From the NCBI GenBank assembly GCA_023313575.1, contig JAJTTP010000007.1, positions 1,426,001 through 1,490,000 of the forward strand: 64,000 nt of DNA, given 5' to 3'. The notes under the pieces were generated by a model. It was not told the origin of the DNA, ran no database searches, and was given only the letters and a program-made list of their open reading frames with translations. The position numbers and the translations under genes were made by a program. Below are positions 43,607 to 55,430 of the stretch, one piece after another. The stretch is from Eutypella sp. D-1 (lineage: Eukaryota; Ascomycota; Sordariomycetes; Xylariales; Diatrypaceae). How positions within the stretch are numbered: position 1 is the stretch's first letter; each line of letters opens with the position of its first letter.

Positions 43607-46288
43607 TGTGTTCTTGTTGATGTCGATCGTTCTATCACTCAGTGTAAACAACAAAGTGTGAGAGTCTACTACTGAATATGGCTCTGTATCATAGGGTCAG
43701 CTAGCACCTAGGCAACTTGGCAGAGCAAGGATCGAAATATCTCAAAGTGAAGTGAGAATAAACCTATACCCGAAGGTAGAATATAGTATTCCTCAGATGG
43801 AATTGTGCGAAACGACAACTTCAAGTTCTCGACCAGCAGAGTATCACTAGCAACGAAGCTCGACAGCAAGATCTTGACTCCCTGTGACTCACCTCTATAT
43901 AAAGTGTCGAGGTAGTCGGTAGGCAGTAGTAGGAGGAAACTGTGCTGTTTCGAGTGGGTTGTCAGTGGGATAATCATTGGGGGATTCGCTATACGGAGCT
44001 AAGAGATGTAAATGGTAATAACACCTCAGATATAATAGACCGGCGACAGCGACCCAAATTCGGTATGCGTCGAGAGAGACAAATCAAAATGGACTTACTT
44101 TCTAGTACTCGATAGTGTTTTCTTATTAGTGAATAGATGTCGAGGTTAGAAAGGGAGAAACGACCACTTGATTTTTGGGCAAGTTGTAGAAAGCTGGTCG
44201 ATGAAATTCCAGTTGGGTAATAGTTTGAAGAAAGAGAAAGAAGAAATCAACTGCAGTTCATGGACAGCGTACGTTTTGTACACGATTATTTGCCACCTTT
44301 CTGTACCCAGTACATATTTAGGAAGCACCCAAATCATGCCTGAGAAGGAAGCTGCCTGCGTCCCCAACGTCACCAAGGCAATATATATGAACTCGTCGGG
44401 AAGGAAAAATATCGATCAGCACCTCAAGTAAGCCAGACTGTCAAGGCAGCAGTTGTATACTACAACGCCTTGATCTAGAGGAGCTTGTCAACGAATACTT
44501 TTCCCAGATGGGGGATGGCTATTAAAATGGGATTCGGAATCGGTGTTCTATAATATAATTGTTCAATACTATATATTCGCGCGGTTCTTTCAGTGATATA
44601 AGCGAATCAAGAGACCATGTTGTTACACGTTATGACAAGCCCTACAACTTGACATATATAGCACTAATATGTTCATTAGTCATCGAGAAACATCTTTTTT
44701 ATAGCTCGATACGCCACTATATCGGAGATATTTATAAACCACGAGGCAGAATAACTGGGGGGGGGGGGGGGGTATACCGTTCTACGAGAAAGTATTTCCT
44801 ATCGGATTACCCGCTTAATTACCACGCACATTCGATGCCTTTAGTTTGCCTTATATAATCGACACCGCCAGAGTTTAAGTGGTTCCTAATTATTGCTTGG
44901 AATATGCAGAACAAATCTGGCTACTCTCATGTGGTGTGCCAACCAATGGACGTGGAAATACAGCGATTACTCCTATATTACCCCTATTAATCTTCGGGCG
45001 GAATCTAAATGCCATACCGTATTGCCGACCCATGTAAACTTTAAACTACGCCTAAATGCTGTGCTCAGTCTCGAGAATATTTTCATTTAGAAACTTCCAT
45101 GAAACATCCATCGACATGATGGAGATGCATGTTGCCATACATTGTTCTAGGGATTTGTATGGCTGTTCTCAGCTTGGTGACACTCCTTATAGGATGTAGG
45201 GTGTCTTACCCCTATTTACGTAGCATAGTTACATAAGCAAGAGGCCGACGTTTATATACCTAGGTATGTATGTATTATATAGAACACCAGCCTCGACTTT
45301 GCATGTACTCGTCACAGAGTACAGCGTCTCTATTGGTTAATTACTTTTATAACTTCAAGGCTGCAATATTGATCACTTTCACCTGTCCTAGTTGCTACTT
45401 AGCCTTGCTACCAGGGCTCACATGTAGTCAAAACAGTCTAACGGGACTCGGGAGGGCATTTCTTGATTGCATAGAGTTTATCTCTAAATAAAACTAGGGA
45501 TGCAACATGTACCAAGCGCGTAACTTTCTATATCTCTCTTACGGAGGTCCGCTGTCTAATACCAGCAGAAGAGTCCCAGAAAGTGTAATTAATTAGAGTA
45601 CAAAACTGTTTAGTACGCAGTGGGGGAGAAAGCAGAAACTCAGGATTTGTGGTTGAGGTACCAGAAAGGTAGTCTTCACCATGTCATATGCAGAATACAT
45701 ATAGGCAATTGCCCAAAGTGCGATGGATGAGGGGACCTCCAGGAAGGACTAACTGTAATTTTAGCCTTATCATGGATCCTTATCTACCTACATATGTAGG
45801 TAAGTATGGAGAAAGAGAACATACTTAGGTAGTAACTTGAGACAGATGGATGCAGGATGCCTTAGGCTTGCACTTGCCATAGTCTTAAGAACATGGTAGT
45901 CCGACTTGAAGTTGGTCCTGTAGAGACTACCTAAGTATTTCTAGGTCGGTTTACCTGTCCCCGCAATTGTTTTGGAGCCTCTGGCTACCTAGGTAGCTGT
46001 TCAATTCCACTAAGCATGGTGATCCCTGGCCTATAGCCTAGAGGGCGGGTGTTAGGGCTTACCCACTAAGGCGCTATACAGGGACTAGTAAGTTTCGAGG
46101 ACGCCTACTTGTTTACTTGATCATGAGCGAAGGATCGCTCTTTAATGGATCACGAACGAAGGATTGCCTATATAATGAAATGGCGCCCGAAACTGCTGTT
46201 ACCGGCCTTCTCTTTCTTATAACACCAGAGCGCTTGGTCGTGAGTTCCTGCCATACGGCATAGTAACCATCCTCATTTGGAGATCGAC
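43607..46288. other. Intergenic region with repeated CCTAGG palindromes
   Basis: About 2.7 kb without a gene. It holds a G14 tract near 44757-44771, and three palindromes towards the next gene: TACCTAGGTA at 45257-45266, TACCTACATATGTAGGTA at 45785-45802 and GCTACCTAGGTAGC at 45984-45997. Short frames are featureless. Confidence 0.5.
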
Positions 46289-48544
46289 ATGTGGCCCTTC
46301 ACCTCTACCTATCCCGAGTGGTCTCCTGACCAAGTCGATGGGAAGGCCTATGACTATGTTATTCTTGGGGGTAAGAAAGCAAAACAATATGAGCTTAATC
46401 TTACGAGAGTTATAGTTTGATTGCTTAGTTTCAGTGCATCGAAACGGGATGGACATGGAATTTATGGCTAACACTCTATTCACAGGCGGGACCGCCGGCT
46501 GTGTTCTCGCCTCGCTCCTATCGGAGGACCCCGACGTTTCGGTGCTCGTAGTCGAGAAGGGCCATGTCAAGGACAACATGGTGTCGCGGGTGCCACTGAT
46601 GAGCCAGAACTTCGGGATGCCGGGCCCCCTGCAGATCCAGGACATGCGGTGGACGGAGCCGCTGTCGGGCGCGAACGGTAGGAGAACCAGGCTTTGGGCG
46701 GCCGAGGGCCTCGGCGGTTCATCTCGAATCAACGCGATGTTATGGACTCGTGGACCCCCGGGGTACTACGAGGCGTGGGCCGAGCTGGGCTTCAAGAGCT
46801 GGGGGTGGGATCATGTCGAGCCGTATTTCAAAAAGATCGAGAACGCCGTTGCCCACCCCAACTCGAGGTCCCGCGGCCATCAAGGTTTGTGATCCTGCCA
46901 ACCCATCCCACAAAAACGTCTCAGAGCTGATATTCATGTAATTCTGAAGGTCTGATTGAGCTACGCCAGGGTAAATACCCATTCAAATTCGCCCCTTAGT
47001 AAGTGCTCGCCCTATTCCCTATCTCGCTAGTCAGCCCTTCCTTGGCGCTTACACGCGTACCAAGTCTTGAGGAAGCGGCTCGCAAGGTCGGCCTGCCGAT
47101 CGTGCAGGACTGCAATGACCCGGACGCGCCTGCGCAGGGCTTCTACACCCTCGACATGGCGATCAATGGCCGCGGAGAGAGGGTCTCCGCCTTCACGTCC
47201 TTCCTGAGCAAGGATGTAGCTCTCCGGAGACGTGATCGTCTGACGGTGTGCACGGGCGCGATCGCCTCACGCCTCGAGATAGACGCCGAGACCGGCGTCG
47301 TTAGTGGCGCGCACATTCGGCGGTCGTGGAAGGAAGGTGGCGGAGCTGAGGACAGGGAGTTCTTTGCCAAGGCGAACCGGGAGGTCATCATCTGTTCCGG
47401 GGCAGTTTGCACGCCGCAACTGTTACTGCTCAGTGGGATCGGGCCCCGCGCGGGAGCGTCGCCGGGCAGCAGCAACGGGGCTCCTGAGGACCTCGGGATC
47501 TCGCTGGTGAAGGAGCTTCCAGCGGTGGGCGCCACATTCGCGGACCATTACAGCTTCCCTGTGATGCTGGAGGTGCCGCGGCGGGAGACCTTCTCTATTC
47601 TGCAGTCCGCTTGGGCTCTCTGGTATCTCCTACTATGGCTGCTGTTCGGCACCGGCCTCATGGCGCACAGCTCCACGCTACTGACGATTTTCGCGCGCAC
47701 CTCTGCCATCAACAGAGAGACGATGGAGATCAGTGAGCGAGATGATGAGGATGGCGCCGTCGACACGCTGGACGCGTCACAGCCGCGTAACGTGCCCGAT
47801 CTCGAGATCATGCTGATGCCCGTAAACAGCCTGCAGCATGACGTGCCGGGGCGGTCGCTACTAAGCCTATTTCCGACTATAGTACAGCCGCGGGCGACGG
47901 GGCGCGTAGAGCTCGCGTCCCGCGACCCCCTCGCTCACCCTCGCGTCACACACCCCGCGCTGCGCGACGGCGCCGACCTCGCTGTTGCACGCCGCGCCGT
48001 CCGCTTTTCCATGCGCCTCGCCGAGGAGTTCCAGAATTCCGGGTATCCGTACCCGGCCCCGCTCGCGTTTGCCCCAGGGAACAGACCTGAGCTGCTTGCG
48101 GAGTGGGAGAGGTCCGCCGCGGAAGCCAACCCGAACTTTGCGGCGATCCCGCACCAAAAAGCCGGGATAGAGGGTGTCGAAAAGGTGGACGTGGAAGTGG
48201 AAGTGGAAGTGAAGTCTAAGGATGGGAAGGAGGAGAAAGAGGGCAAGACTTGGAAGAACGTCACGGACGAGGAGATAGACGACTACGTGCGGCGGGTAGC
48301 ACACTCGAGCTTGCACTTTGCATCGTCGTGCCCGATGTCGCGGGACGCGGCAACAGGAGTCGTCGACGAGCAACTCCGCGTGCACGGGTTCCGGAACCTG
48401 CGCATCGCCGACGCCAGCGTGTTCCCCCTCACCCCCAGCGGTCACACCATGGCCCCCACCATGATGGTTGCGGCGCGCTGCGCCGACTTCATCAAGGACG
48501 CGTGGAGTGGGGAGGCAGGGTCAGCTCAGAGGAAGACCAAGTGA
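46289..48544 (+). CDS. GMC-family FAD oxidoreductase
   Basis: Four exons, 46289-46370, 46486-46884, 46950-46998 and 47065-48544, 669 residues. Intron 1 (115 bases, branch GGCTAAC) splits the glycine motif: YDYVILG/GGTAGC gives G27, G29 and G32 of the FAD-binding fold. Exon 2 has the GMC signature EGLGGSSRINAMLWTRGPPGYYEAW. Exon 3 is only 49 bases (LIELRQGKYPFKFAPY). The C-terminal domain carries SLHFASSCPM (His594) and SGHTMAPTMMVAARCADFI (His637), the two active-site positions of this family. No signal peptide, so likely intracellular. Relatives include choline, glucose and aryl-alcohol oxidases and dehydrogenases; substrate unknown. A 25-residue charged insert (EVEVEVKSKDGKEEKEGK) precedes the last domain. 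The intron 3 acceptor (ACCAAG) is less certain but restores the frame with PYLEEAARK. Confidence 0.9.
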
Positions 48545-49185
48545 AAGAGGCCACAAATTTTATCGGAACTCCGACGCGGTAGGCTTTGGTCACTATTTGA
48601 CCATCAGCACGTTGGTTTTGATGACTACGAACGTACTCTATATTGACCTAAAGCACCCTTTACTGATGCCAGGCCTTGATTTTACGTTAGATCTGTGTTG
48701 GTAGAATTGGCCGAATCCCTTCATATATTATAAGGTTGTTTGGGAATAGCTGTCGTCGAGGTTTATGGGGTTATATGCCCTCCGTGTACATTTATGAAAC
48801 CCTGTCAGCTGGATATTTGTCGCCTGCGTGTATTAAGCCTTATACTCTGCTGTCATAGCCAAGACATGGGCCAGATACCCCTCTTTCAGGGCTGTGTCTG
48901 GTGAGGCGCGTGTAGCGCCTATGTAACGCTGTCCACCAATAAGGCTTACAGTCAGGTAGTTAGGCAATTCCAGGCTGTTCCTTTGTTTCCGCTCTCCCTA
49001 GAAGGCTCCCACAGATCTCCCAAAATAGGTATTCGAGAACGTGAAACTTCCTTTGTAACTACTTAGGTAGGTCAGCAACAGCCTGGCAGCTGCACTCGTG
49101 CCTACCTAGGTATATATCTACCCTCAAGCTCTAGGACATTTCTTGTCTCTTCGGCACTCGCCTCCTCATCTTACGATATAGTAGC
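48545..49185. other. Intergenic region before the second HET-domain gene
   Basis: About 640 bases. TACCTAGGTA palindrome at 49103-49112 and a related CTTAGGTAGG at about 49062, within 130 bases of the next start. No gene. Confidence 0.5.
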
Positions 49186-51311
49186 ATGGCGAAACCTCAA
49201 GCCCACACAACATGCAACGATTGCATCAGCATCTTGCAAGATGCGGCATATCTCCTTTCGTTGGAATCCTCGGAAGAGTCCTCGGCGCCACGGTTTCACA
49301 CCAAGCATCAATTGCTGTTAGCAAGCAATCTGTCCCCAAAATGTCACATGTGCACTCTCCTATGCGCACAAATTCCTGAGCTTTCGGATCCGTTCAGTTA
49401 TGGAGAATTTATGGCTCTAGCTATCTCGAGAGATGAACACACGTCCCATACTGTATCCCTTGTGCTCGTTGAATTACAAAAGGGATCAGAGGCCATGAAG
49501 GCGCGCTTCCCAGACAGGCTACAGATACAACACGGTAGGAAACCCTGATACAATCCCGCAGGCTTGAGGTGCAATAATCTAATAACTAGTTAATGTCCTC
49601 AGCTACACACGGCCATGTTCAAGCCCTCGATTCACCAGGGACGTGGTCGTTAGAAACGTTAAACAACATTCGATCCTGGCTGAAGAACTGCACCTCATCT
49701 CACGACCGGTGCACCAAGTCGGAAGTAGCAAGTAGACTTCCACTAAGGCTGTTGGACGTCATGTCAACAGGATCAGTCCATATCCAGCCAATGGAGGAGA
49801 TAGGACAGGAAATGTTGAATCTGCTAAGCCTGGAAAAACTCCACAACGTCCGCATTATCTCGACGACGAACTCTCTGCCACCAAACACTCCGTACCTTAC
49901 CCTCAGTCATAGGTGGGGGACTCCTCCAAGTATCTTGCTTACCAAGGAGGCCTCGTTTCTTCTCACTGACGATATATCCTCTCATCTGATAAACTGCAAT
50001 GAAGCAGCCGTATTTCGACATGCCATCCATGTCACCAGAGCTTTAGGATTTCGCTATATTTGGATCGATGCTCTATGTATAATGCAAGATGACGAATCAG
50101 AGAAGACAGCTGAGATCATACATATGGATGAGATCTACTTCAACTCCACGCTCAATATTTCGGCCACGGAAGGGCAGGTCCGCGAAGGCTTGGTCTTCAA
50201 CCGAGAAGTTCTCTGCATAAACCCTTGTAGAGCAACTGTTAGAATATCGGAAACACAAGAGGATGTACAACTTCAAGTATTCCCCGACAAGTGCTATCTT
50301 GGTTCATCGGAAGGACCATTGAACACGCGTGGCTGGGTCTTCCAAGAACGGACGCTCGCACCACGCATCGTGCACTTCACTAAGAACCAGGCTTTTTGGG
50401 AATGCTATTCCCTTGAGGCATCAGAGATTTTACCGGACGGTAATCCAGATTGGTCATCAAAAGACTTCGAAAAGAGCGTTGGTATTAGCTCAACGGGTTC
50501 AGATATACAGCAGGTCCGATCGCGATGGCACGACCTTGTGGAGGAATACTCTCAAACCTCACTCACTTATCCTGAAGACCGTCTGCTTGCCATATCAGCC
50601 GTAGCTAAGCGCCTTTGCTCGACGATGCACCGGAAGCCGCCAGATTACCTAGCCGGTATGTGGAAGGATGACCTGCCGCAGTTGATGCTTTGGGTCGCGA
50701 ACCCATTCCCTAAAAGGGGTGGGCCTGAACCGACCAGTGTTGAGCGCGAGTTGAAAAACGCGCCTTCTTGGTCCTGGGCATCCACGATGGCACCAATAAC
50801 AACTTTTGGGTTCTCATCCCTGATAGTTACAGCCGAGGTCTTATATGTCCAGGTTGCAAGACTATCACCAAACTTCTTCGGTGGCACGGACACTTGTCGA
50901 CTTCGTATTCGTGGTCCAGTCTGTAAGTTTCGGCAGATCTTCCGAGATGGTGTGCCTTGGATACAACTTGGACGGCACACTAGTTTTCAGGAATTGCGTG
51001 AATACACGTTGCAGGGGGGAAGAATCATAATAATTGACTGGGACACGTCAAGAAGAGCAGTAACGGATGAGCTCTTCTTGCTTCATATTGCCTCGGAGCA
51101 TAGAGTGGACGGATCTGAGGAGTGTGGGATCGTTCTCCGGAGAATAACTGAACACGGGACATATGTTCGGGTCGGCATATTCACCGTTCCAGTCAAAAGC
51201 GACTATCCTGGGTCCGAGCTTGAGGACGCATTCAATGGTCGTCTTATCACATTAGATACGGAAGAGTATCTTAAACTCGAGTCTGGGAAATACACGATCG
51301 ATATAATCTAA
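49186..51311 (+). CDS. HET-domain (heterokaryon incompatibility) protein
   Basis: Two exons, 49186-49534 and 49603-51311, 685 residues. The 68-base intron (GTAGGA..CAG, branch TAATAAC) splits an Ala codon. The N-terminal part has a CNDC..CHMC pattern (CNDCISIL near residue 11, KCHMCTLLC near residue 63) and CTSSHDRC, usual ahead of fungal HET domains. The HET domain starts at about residue 214 with YLTLSHRWG, continues through ALGFRYIWIDALCIMQDD (about 263-281) and EIIHMDEIYFNSTLNISAT, and ends near RGWVFQERTLAPRIVHFTKNQAFWEC. The downstream NAPSWSWAS block is typical. HET proteins trigger growth arrest or death after fusion of unlike strains; which recognition partner applies is unknown. The frame is intact and the protein appears full-length. 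No RIP bias in the gene itself. Confidence 0.93.
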
Positions 51312-51832
51312 GTTTATGAATGACGAATGAATACCTATCTGTTGGGCGAAGATATGTGCCAGTCTACCTGCTCATCTACCTTTTTAGCTACTGGTGTATA
51401 GCTTCTAAGGGCAAGAGAGATAAGTTCAGCATCGGCATGAAGAGTAGGTTCGATCACGTCATTTAAACAAGATGCCGAGTGATTATAAGTCGAATCTCCC
51501 AAAACCTCTTCGCACTCCTTTTATGTCACCGCCCCGGGAATGAGCACATATCAAGTCTTAAAGTCGGCCCTCAACAGGTAAGCGCTTATGACAGATCACC
51601 TTACATGTAAATATTAATACATCTATTTCATAGACTTACCTAGTTCATTGACCAAGGTACGTTTCCTATACCACTCCCATTGATCTAGTCTACACCCCCA
51701 TCCATAGAACCAGACCCCTTAGTATTAAAGATAACGTAGGTTATGGGATAGTCGGTTATATTATTGATAGATGGAGAAGAGGAATCTATGTAGGGAGCAG
51801 GGCTGTGGCCCTGCTTTATTTATGTATGGCCG
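51312..51832. other. Intergenic region after the HET gene
   Basis: About 520 bases with no supportable gene. It contains the 3' flank of the HET gene and leads into the SDR relic. Confidence 0.45.
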
Positions 51833-52100
51833 TTGGTGTGGGTCGCCAAGACTCCCAGCCACCTTATTATTCAGCACTTAGAGTCTAAAGTGACAACAGA
51901 ATACGCTTCCCAAGGCGTCGTGGCAATCGATTTCCATCCCGGTGATGTCCCTGGCACTAAGGTTGCCGAGACTGCGCCAGAGTGGCTTATGAGGACTTTT
52001 AAAGATACGCGTGAGCCCCCTCTACCACACCATATCATAATGAAAGCAGTAGGGAATCACACGACTAACCTATCAAATCTAGCTGCTCTCCCTACCGCCG
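51833..52100 (+). pseudogene. Short-chain dehydrogenase/reductase relic (C-terminal part)
   Basis: A frame reads YASQGVVAIDFHPGDVPGTKVAETAPEWLMRTFKDT, which matches the region after the active-site Tyr/Lys of SDR enzymes, where the HPG block sits in the cofactor and substrate loop. The Rossmann N terminus and the YxxxK motif are not recognisable upstream, and the frame decays after PPLPHH. It is a truncated remnant of an NAD(P)-dependent reductase, substrate class unknown. Confidence 0.5.
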
Positions 52101-52277
52101 CCGCCCTTTCCCTAACGAGGCCGCCGTCTCAGTGATGCGCGTGCTGCTCAATGCGATTCTCGACACGAACCGGACCGTAGTGGCAGCAGCCACGCACTCG
52201 TTCACGCCGGCCGGCGCGAAAGCAACGAATATCATCAATGGCGTCCTCAGACCTCGGAAACGCGCCGACGATGCATA
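52101..52277 (+). other. Unrecognised coding-like segment
   Basis: In one plus-strand frame the DNA reads MRVLLNAILDTNRTVVAAATHSFTPAGAKATNIINGVLRPRKRADDA and then a stop. It has codon-like composition and a plausible helix-strand layout, but no start, splice context or family I recognise. It may be the end of another decayed gene next to the SDR relic. Confidence 0.3.
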
Positions 52278-53304
52278 GGATGGGGCGCGCGACTCCGCCT
52301 ACAGCGCGAGCAAGGCCAGGCTGAGCGTGCACCTATAGATCGAGGAGAACGCACCGCGGAGGCGGGCATCGTCCGAGGGGGAGAGGCTTAGATTCAGGAC
52401 GTTTGTCGTGACGCCGAGACTTGTTGAGGTCATCTTTCATGGGCTTCTCTGAGAAGGGCAAAGGTCCAAAGGCGAGGGGCCGCAGACGATTATGTAGTGT
52501 GGCGTTGGTGGAGAGGGATATTGATGGGGGGGAAGGCTGAAGCTTTTTGGATTGGAATGGCAGAGAGGTTAAGAGAGTTCCGTGGCCATCGGCTACGAGT
52601 CAAATCCATTATATATATTGGATTAAAGTTTTTGCTTTGCTACTGTTAACCATTTCAGTTATTTGCCGTTCTAGTAAGGAAAAAGTCGTAGTTAGCGGGC
52701 TGATGTGCTTCTCCAAAAACTTCTCACCAGCCCCTATCTATAAGGGGGTGGCTTGTTAAGCCCCTGAGATACTTGGATACCTACCTACATGTGGCTGGAA
52801 GCTGTGGTGGGTACCTAATGTAAGAGAGTTGGAGAACCGGGGAGTGGGTCTCATCCCCAGATATGGGTATCACACGGTTCACTTAACACGATACCACACA
52901 ATACGCAGTCCATCAATTCAAGCAACCTGTGATGAATACTAGATAGACCTCATGGGGTGACTGGCTATTTGGGTCGAAATTGTGATTAAGAGTAAGTAGT
53001 AAGTACAGTGCGAAGCTGCTCGCCTGAATACAATACACAGCGCCAGAAGATGGCCTTCTTTCAGGTCCTTGTGTGTGATATTGGGGTATATCCTATACTA
53101 TATCCAGGTTGTCTTGCATGCAATGAATATTTGTCGTCTAGGCACTTTAGCCACTGGCACTGCCAAGTCTCTATGAGCCCCCCCCCCAATCCCAAAGAAC
53201 AACAACCGCTCTACCGTCGTCTCCGGCGCGCCCTCGGCCTCAACCCTGGCACCGGGCCCCTCATCATACTGATCCTGACTCGGACCTCCGCGCGCAGCGC
53301 CGCC
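52278..53304. other. Intergenic region at the 3' side of the sirtuin gene
   Basis: About 1 kb without a recognised gene. Short frames at 52547-52759 and 53008-53577 have no domain content; the latter overlaps the sirtuin 3' end as a shadow. It carries one TACCTACCTACATG element near 52778. Confidence 0.45.
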
Positions 53305-54779
53305 TCAATCGCCTGGCGGCGCACCACCGCCGCCACCCAGCGGCGCATCGCCAGGCGTAGGACGTGGCGGTGCATTCGGCGCGTCAGCTTGTCCACCACC
53401 CTTGTCGTGATCACTGGGGGTCTCGTCGGTGGAGGCGGTGGGGTCGGCCTCTGCCACACCGTGTTGTTGTCGTCCCTGCTGGAGGTCGTGGTGGTGATCA
53501 GTAACGGTCTCGGTAGTGTTTTCCCGGGGTTCGCGGTCCGATTTCTCGAGGTCCGGTCCAGGCTGTTTCGATTGTAGTGGTGGTGGTGGGGGAGGAGATG
53601 AAGAGGATGGAGGATGCGTGGCAGGCATTGGAGGGGGTGATAATGGTGGTGATGATGGTGTTGGTGAGTCCAACTTTAACTTATTCTCCACCTCGCTGGC
53701 GATATCGTCGACCTCGTCTTCCAGGTCACTGTCCCTGGTGGCGGCCTGCGCATTCCGGGCGCGCTGCCGGTCGGCCTCCTCCTTCCCAACGATTTCCTCC
53801 CAGGCGGCTTCGAGCTCCTCCCTCCAGCCCAGTTCGTCCGCGAGCGCGCGCACCCCGGAGTCGCAGTCGCCCAGGTGAAGGACATCGTCAGGGCGAGTGC
53901 CGAGGTCGCCGACGCGCTGAAGATTGAACAGCACGCGGGGCGCCTCATCGGGGGCGACGCGGGGTAGGCTCGCGAACGGTTGCACTGACAGGCTGGTGCC
54001 CAGCACGAGCATGAGGTCGGCGTCAGCGGGGACATCGTGGTTGCGGAAGAAGGCGGCGGGCAGCTGCTCGCCAAAAAAGACGATGTCGGGCTTCACAAGG
54101 CCGTCGCAGCCGTTCTCGCGCTCGTTCTCGCTATCGGTGCGGCCTGCATTGACGCAGCGTGCCGGCTCCCCGCGAGCCACGTGCTCGCGCATTGCGGCGT
54201 CCGGATACGGCGTCTTGCACTCGACGCAGCGCTGCGTGGCGAAACTGCCGTGCGCCTCGATGATCAGGTCGCCAGGCACGCCGGCGGCGCGTTCTAGGCA
54301 GTCAATGTTCTGCGTAAAGAGCATGCGGAGCAGGCCCTTGCGCGCGAGCAAGGCGATGAAGACATGCGAGATGGTCGGGCTGAAGTTGCCGGGGTACAGC
54401 TCCTTGGCTAGCACATAGAATGGTTCGGGGTTCTCCACGAAGAAGCCGATGTCGAAGACGGCTTCGGGGTGTGGCAGGTTAAGGCGCGCCAAGTTGTTGT
54501 ACAGGCCCGTGCCGGGCGAGCGGAAATCGGGGACTGGAGTGCGAGAAGCGTGTGTCAGCGTAAAGTAATCAAAAGAATTTCCTGACCTTCGTGATGACGA
54601 CGAGGGGTATGAAAGCCCAACTTACTTCCAGCCGCGGTGGATATGCCAGCGCCGGTCAGGACGACGATGCGCTTGGCGTGCCCATCCTTGATATGCTGCG
54701 CGACGGCGGCAAGACTACGCTCCGACAAGGTCTGCGGTGGTGTGTCTTCATCCACCAGCAGCGAATTTTGCTGGCCCAT
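53305..54779 (-). CDS. HST2: NAD-dependent protein deacetylase, class I sirtuin (Hst2/SIRT2-like)
   Basis: Two exons on the minus strand, 54779-54626 and 54533-53305, 460 residues. The 92-base intron (GTAAGT..CAG, branch CTGAC) joins GAGISTAAG to IPDFRSPGTGLY, the sirtuin NAD-binding signature. Next come FTQNIDCLER, the catalytic His146 in EAHGSFATQRC, four zinc cysteines (C154, C157, C178, C194), KPDIVFFGE and LGTSLSVQPFASL. Residues from about 345 to the end are Pro/Ser/Gly-rich and acidic low complexity, of no catalytic use. Hst2-type enzymes remove acetyl groups from histone H4 Lys16 and other proteins, with cytoplasm-nucleus shuttling; this role is inferred from class. The ATG at 54779 gives the short MGQQNS start, compatible with N-myristoylation as Gly2 is followed by Gln and Ser; whether it is modified is not known. 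Confidence 0.93.
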
Positions 54780-55430
54780 GTTGCGGCGCCAGGACGATGA
54801 TGATCTGTGACCTCTACGGATAGCTCCAGCCCCAACCCCCGGGTACTCGTCAAACTTGTTCTCTGCGCCTCTCCTTTGGTGACGGGGTCTTCTTCTGCGG
54901 CCTATTTTGTTAACCTGACCACGAGAATATCCCTTACGAAAAACTGAATGAATCGGGGCCAAGTAGAGTGAGATGGCAAGTTAAGTTGGGCTTCTTGCCT
55001 AGCAAGGGAGACAGAGAGGAAGGCCGGATCTATTTCTATATAAATTGGGCCAAGATTGGTAGATTCGATGGAGATTCAGCGGAGATCGGGGATCGTACGA
55101 GAAAGTCCGGTCGAAAGTTGCTTTTTCTAATTGAAATGCCAAATTGTCTTATATACTTCCTCTAGGAAAGAAAAGAAAAGTAGAAACGGACACGGAATGT
55201 CAATGAAATGAAGGGTGAACTTGATGAAGGAAGGGATATCTATAACATACTCTTCGATGGAAGTTGATAGTGGATGAAGCTTTGCGAAAAACGCGGGCTA
55301 AGGAGCTTAATGACTTAGTGCGTAAATGAAGGCAAAATTGGGGGTTTCTGTCACACTTGTAACTAGGTGTGCTCCTTCCAGCATTTGTCATTTGTTAGAG
55401 GATTGTTACATCATTGCTGTTCCCTTAGCG
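54780..55430. other. Upstream region of the sirtuin gene
   Basis: About 650 bases, the probable promoter and leader of the sirtuin gene. No other gene. The composition changes to extreme AT just after 55430. Confidence 0.5.

Noticed and set aside
47867..48445. 192-codon minus frame opposite the GMC gene
   Set aside because: Shadow of a GC-rich exon, no domain.
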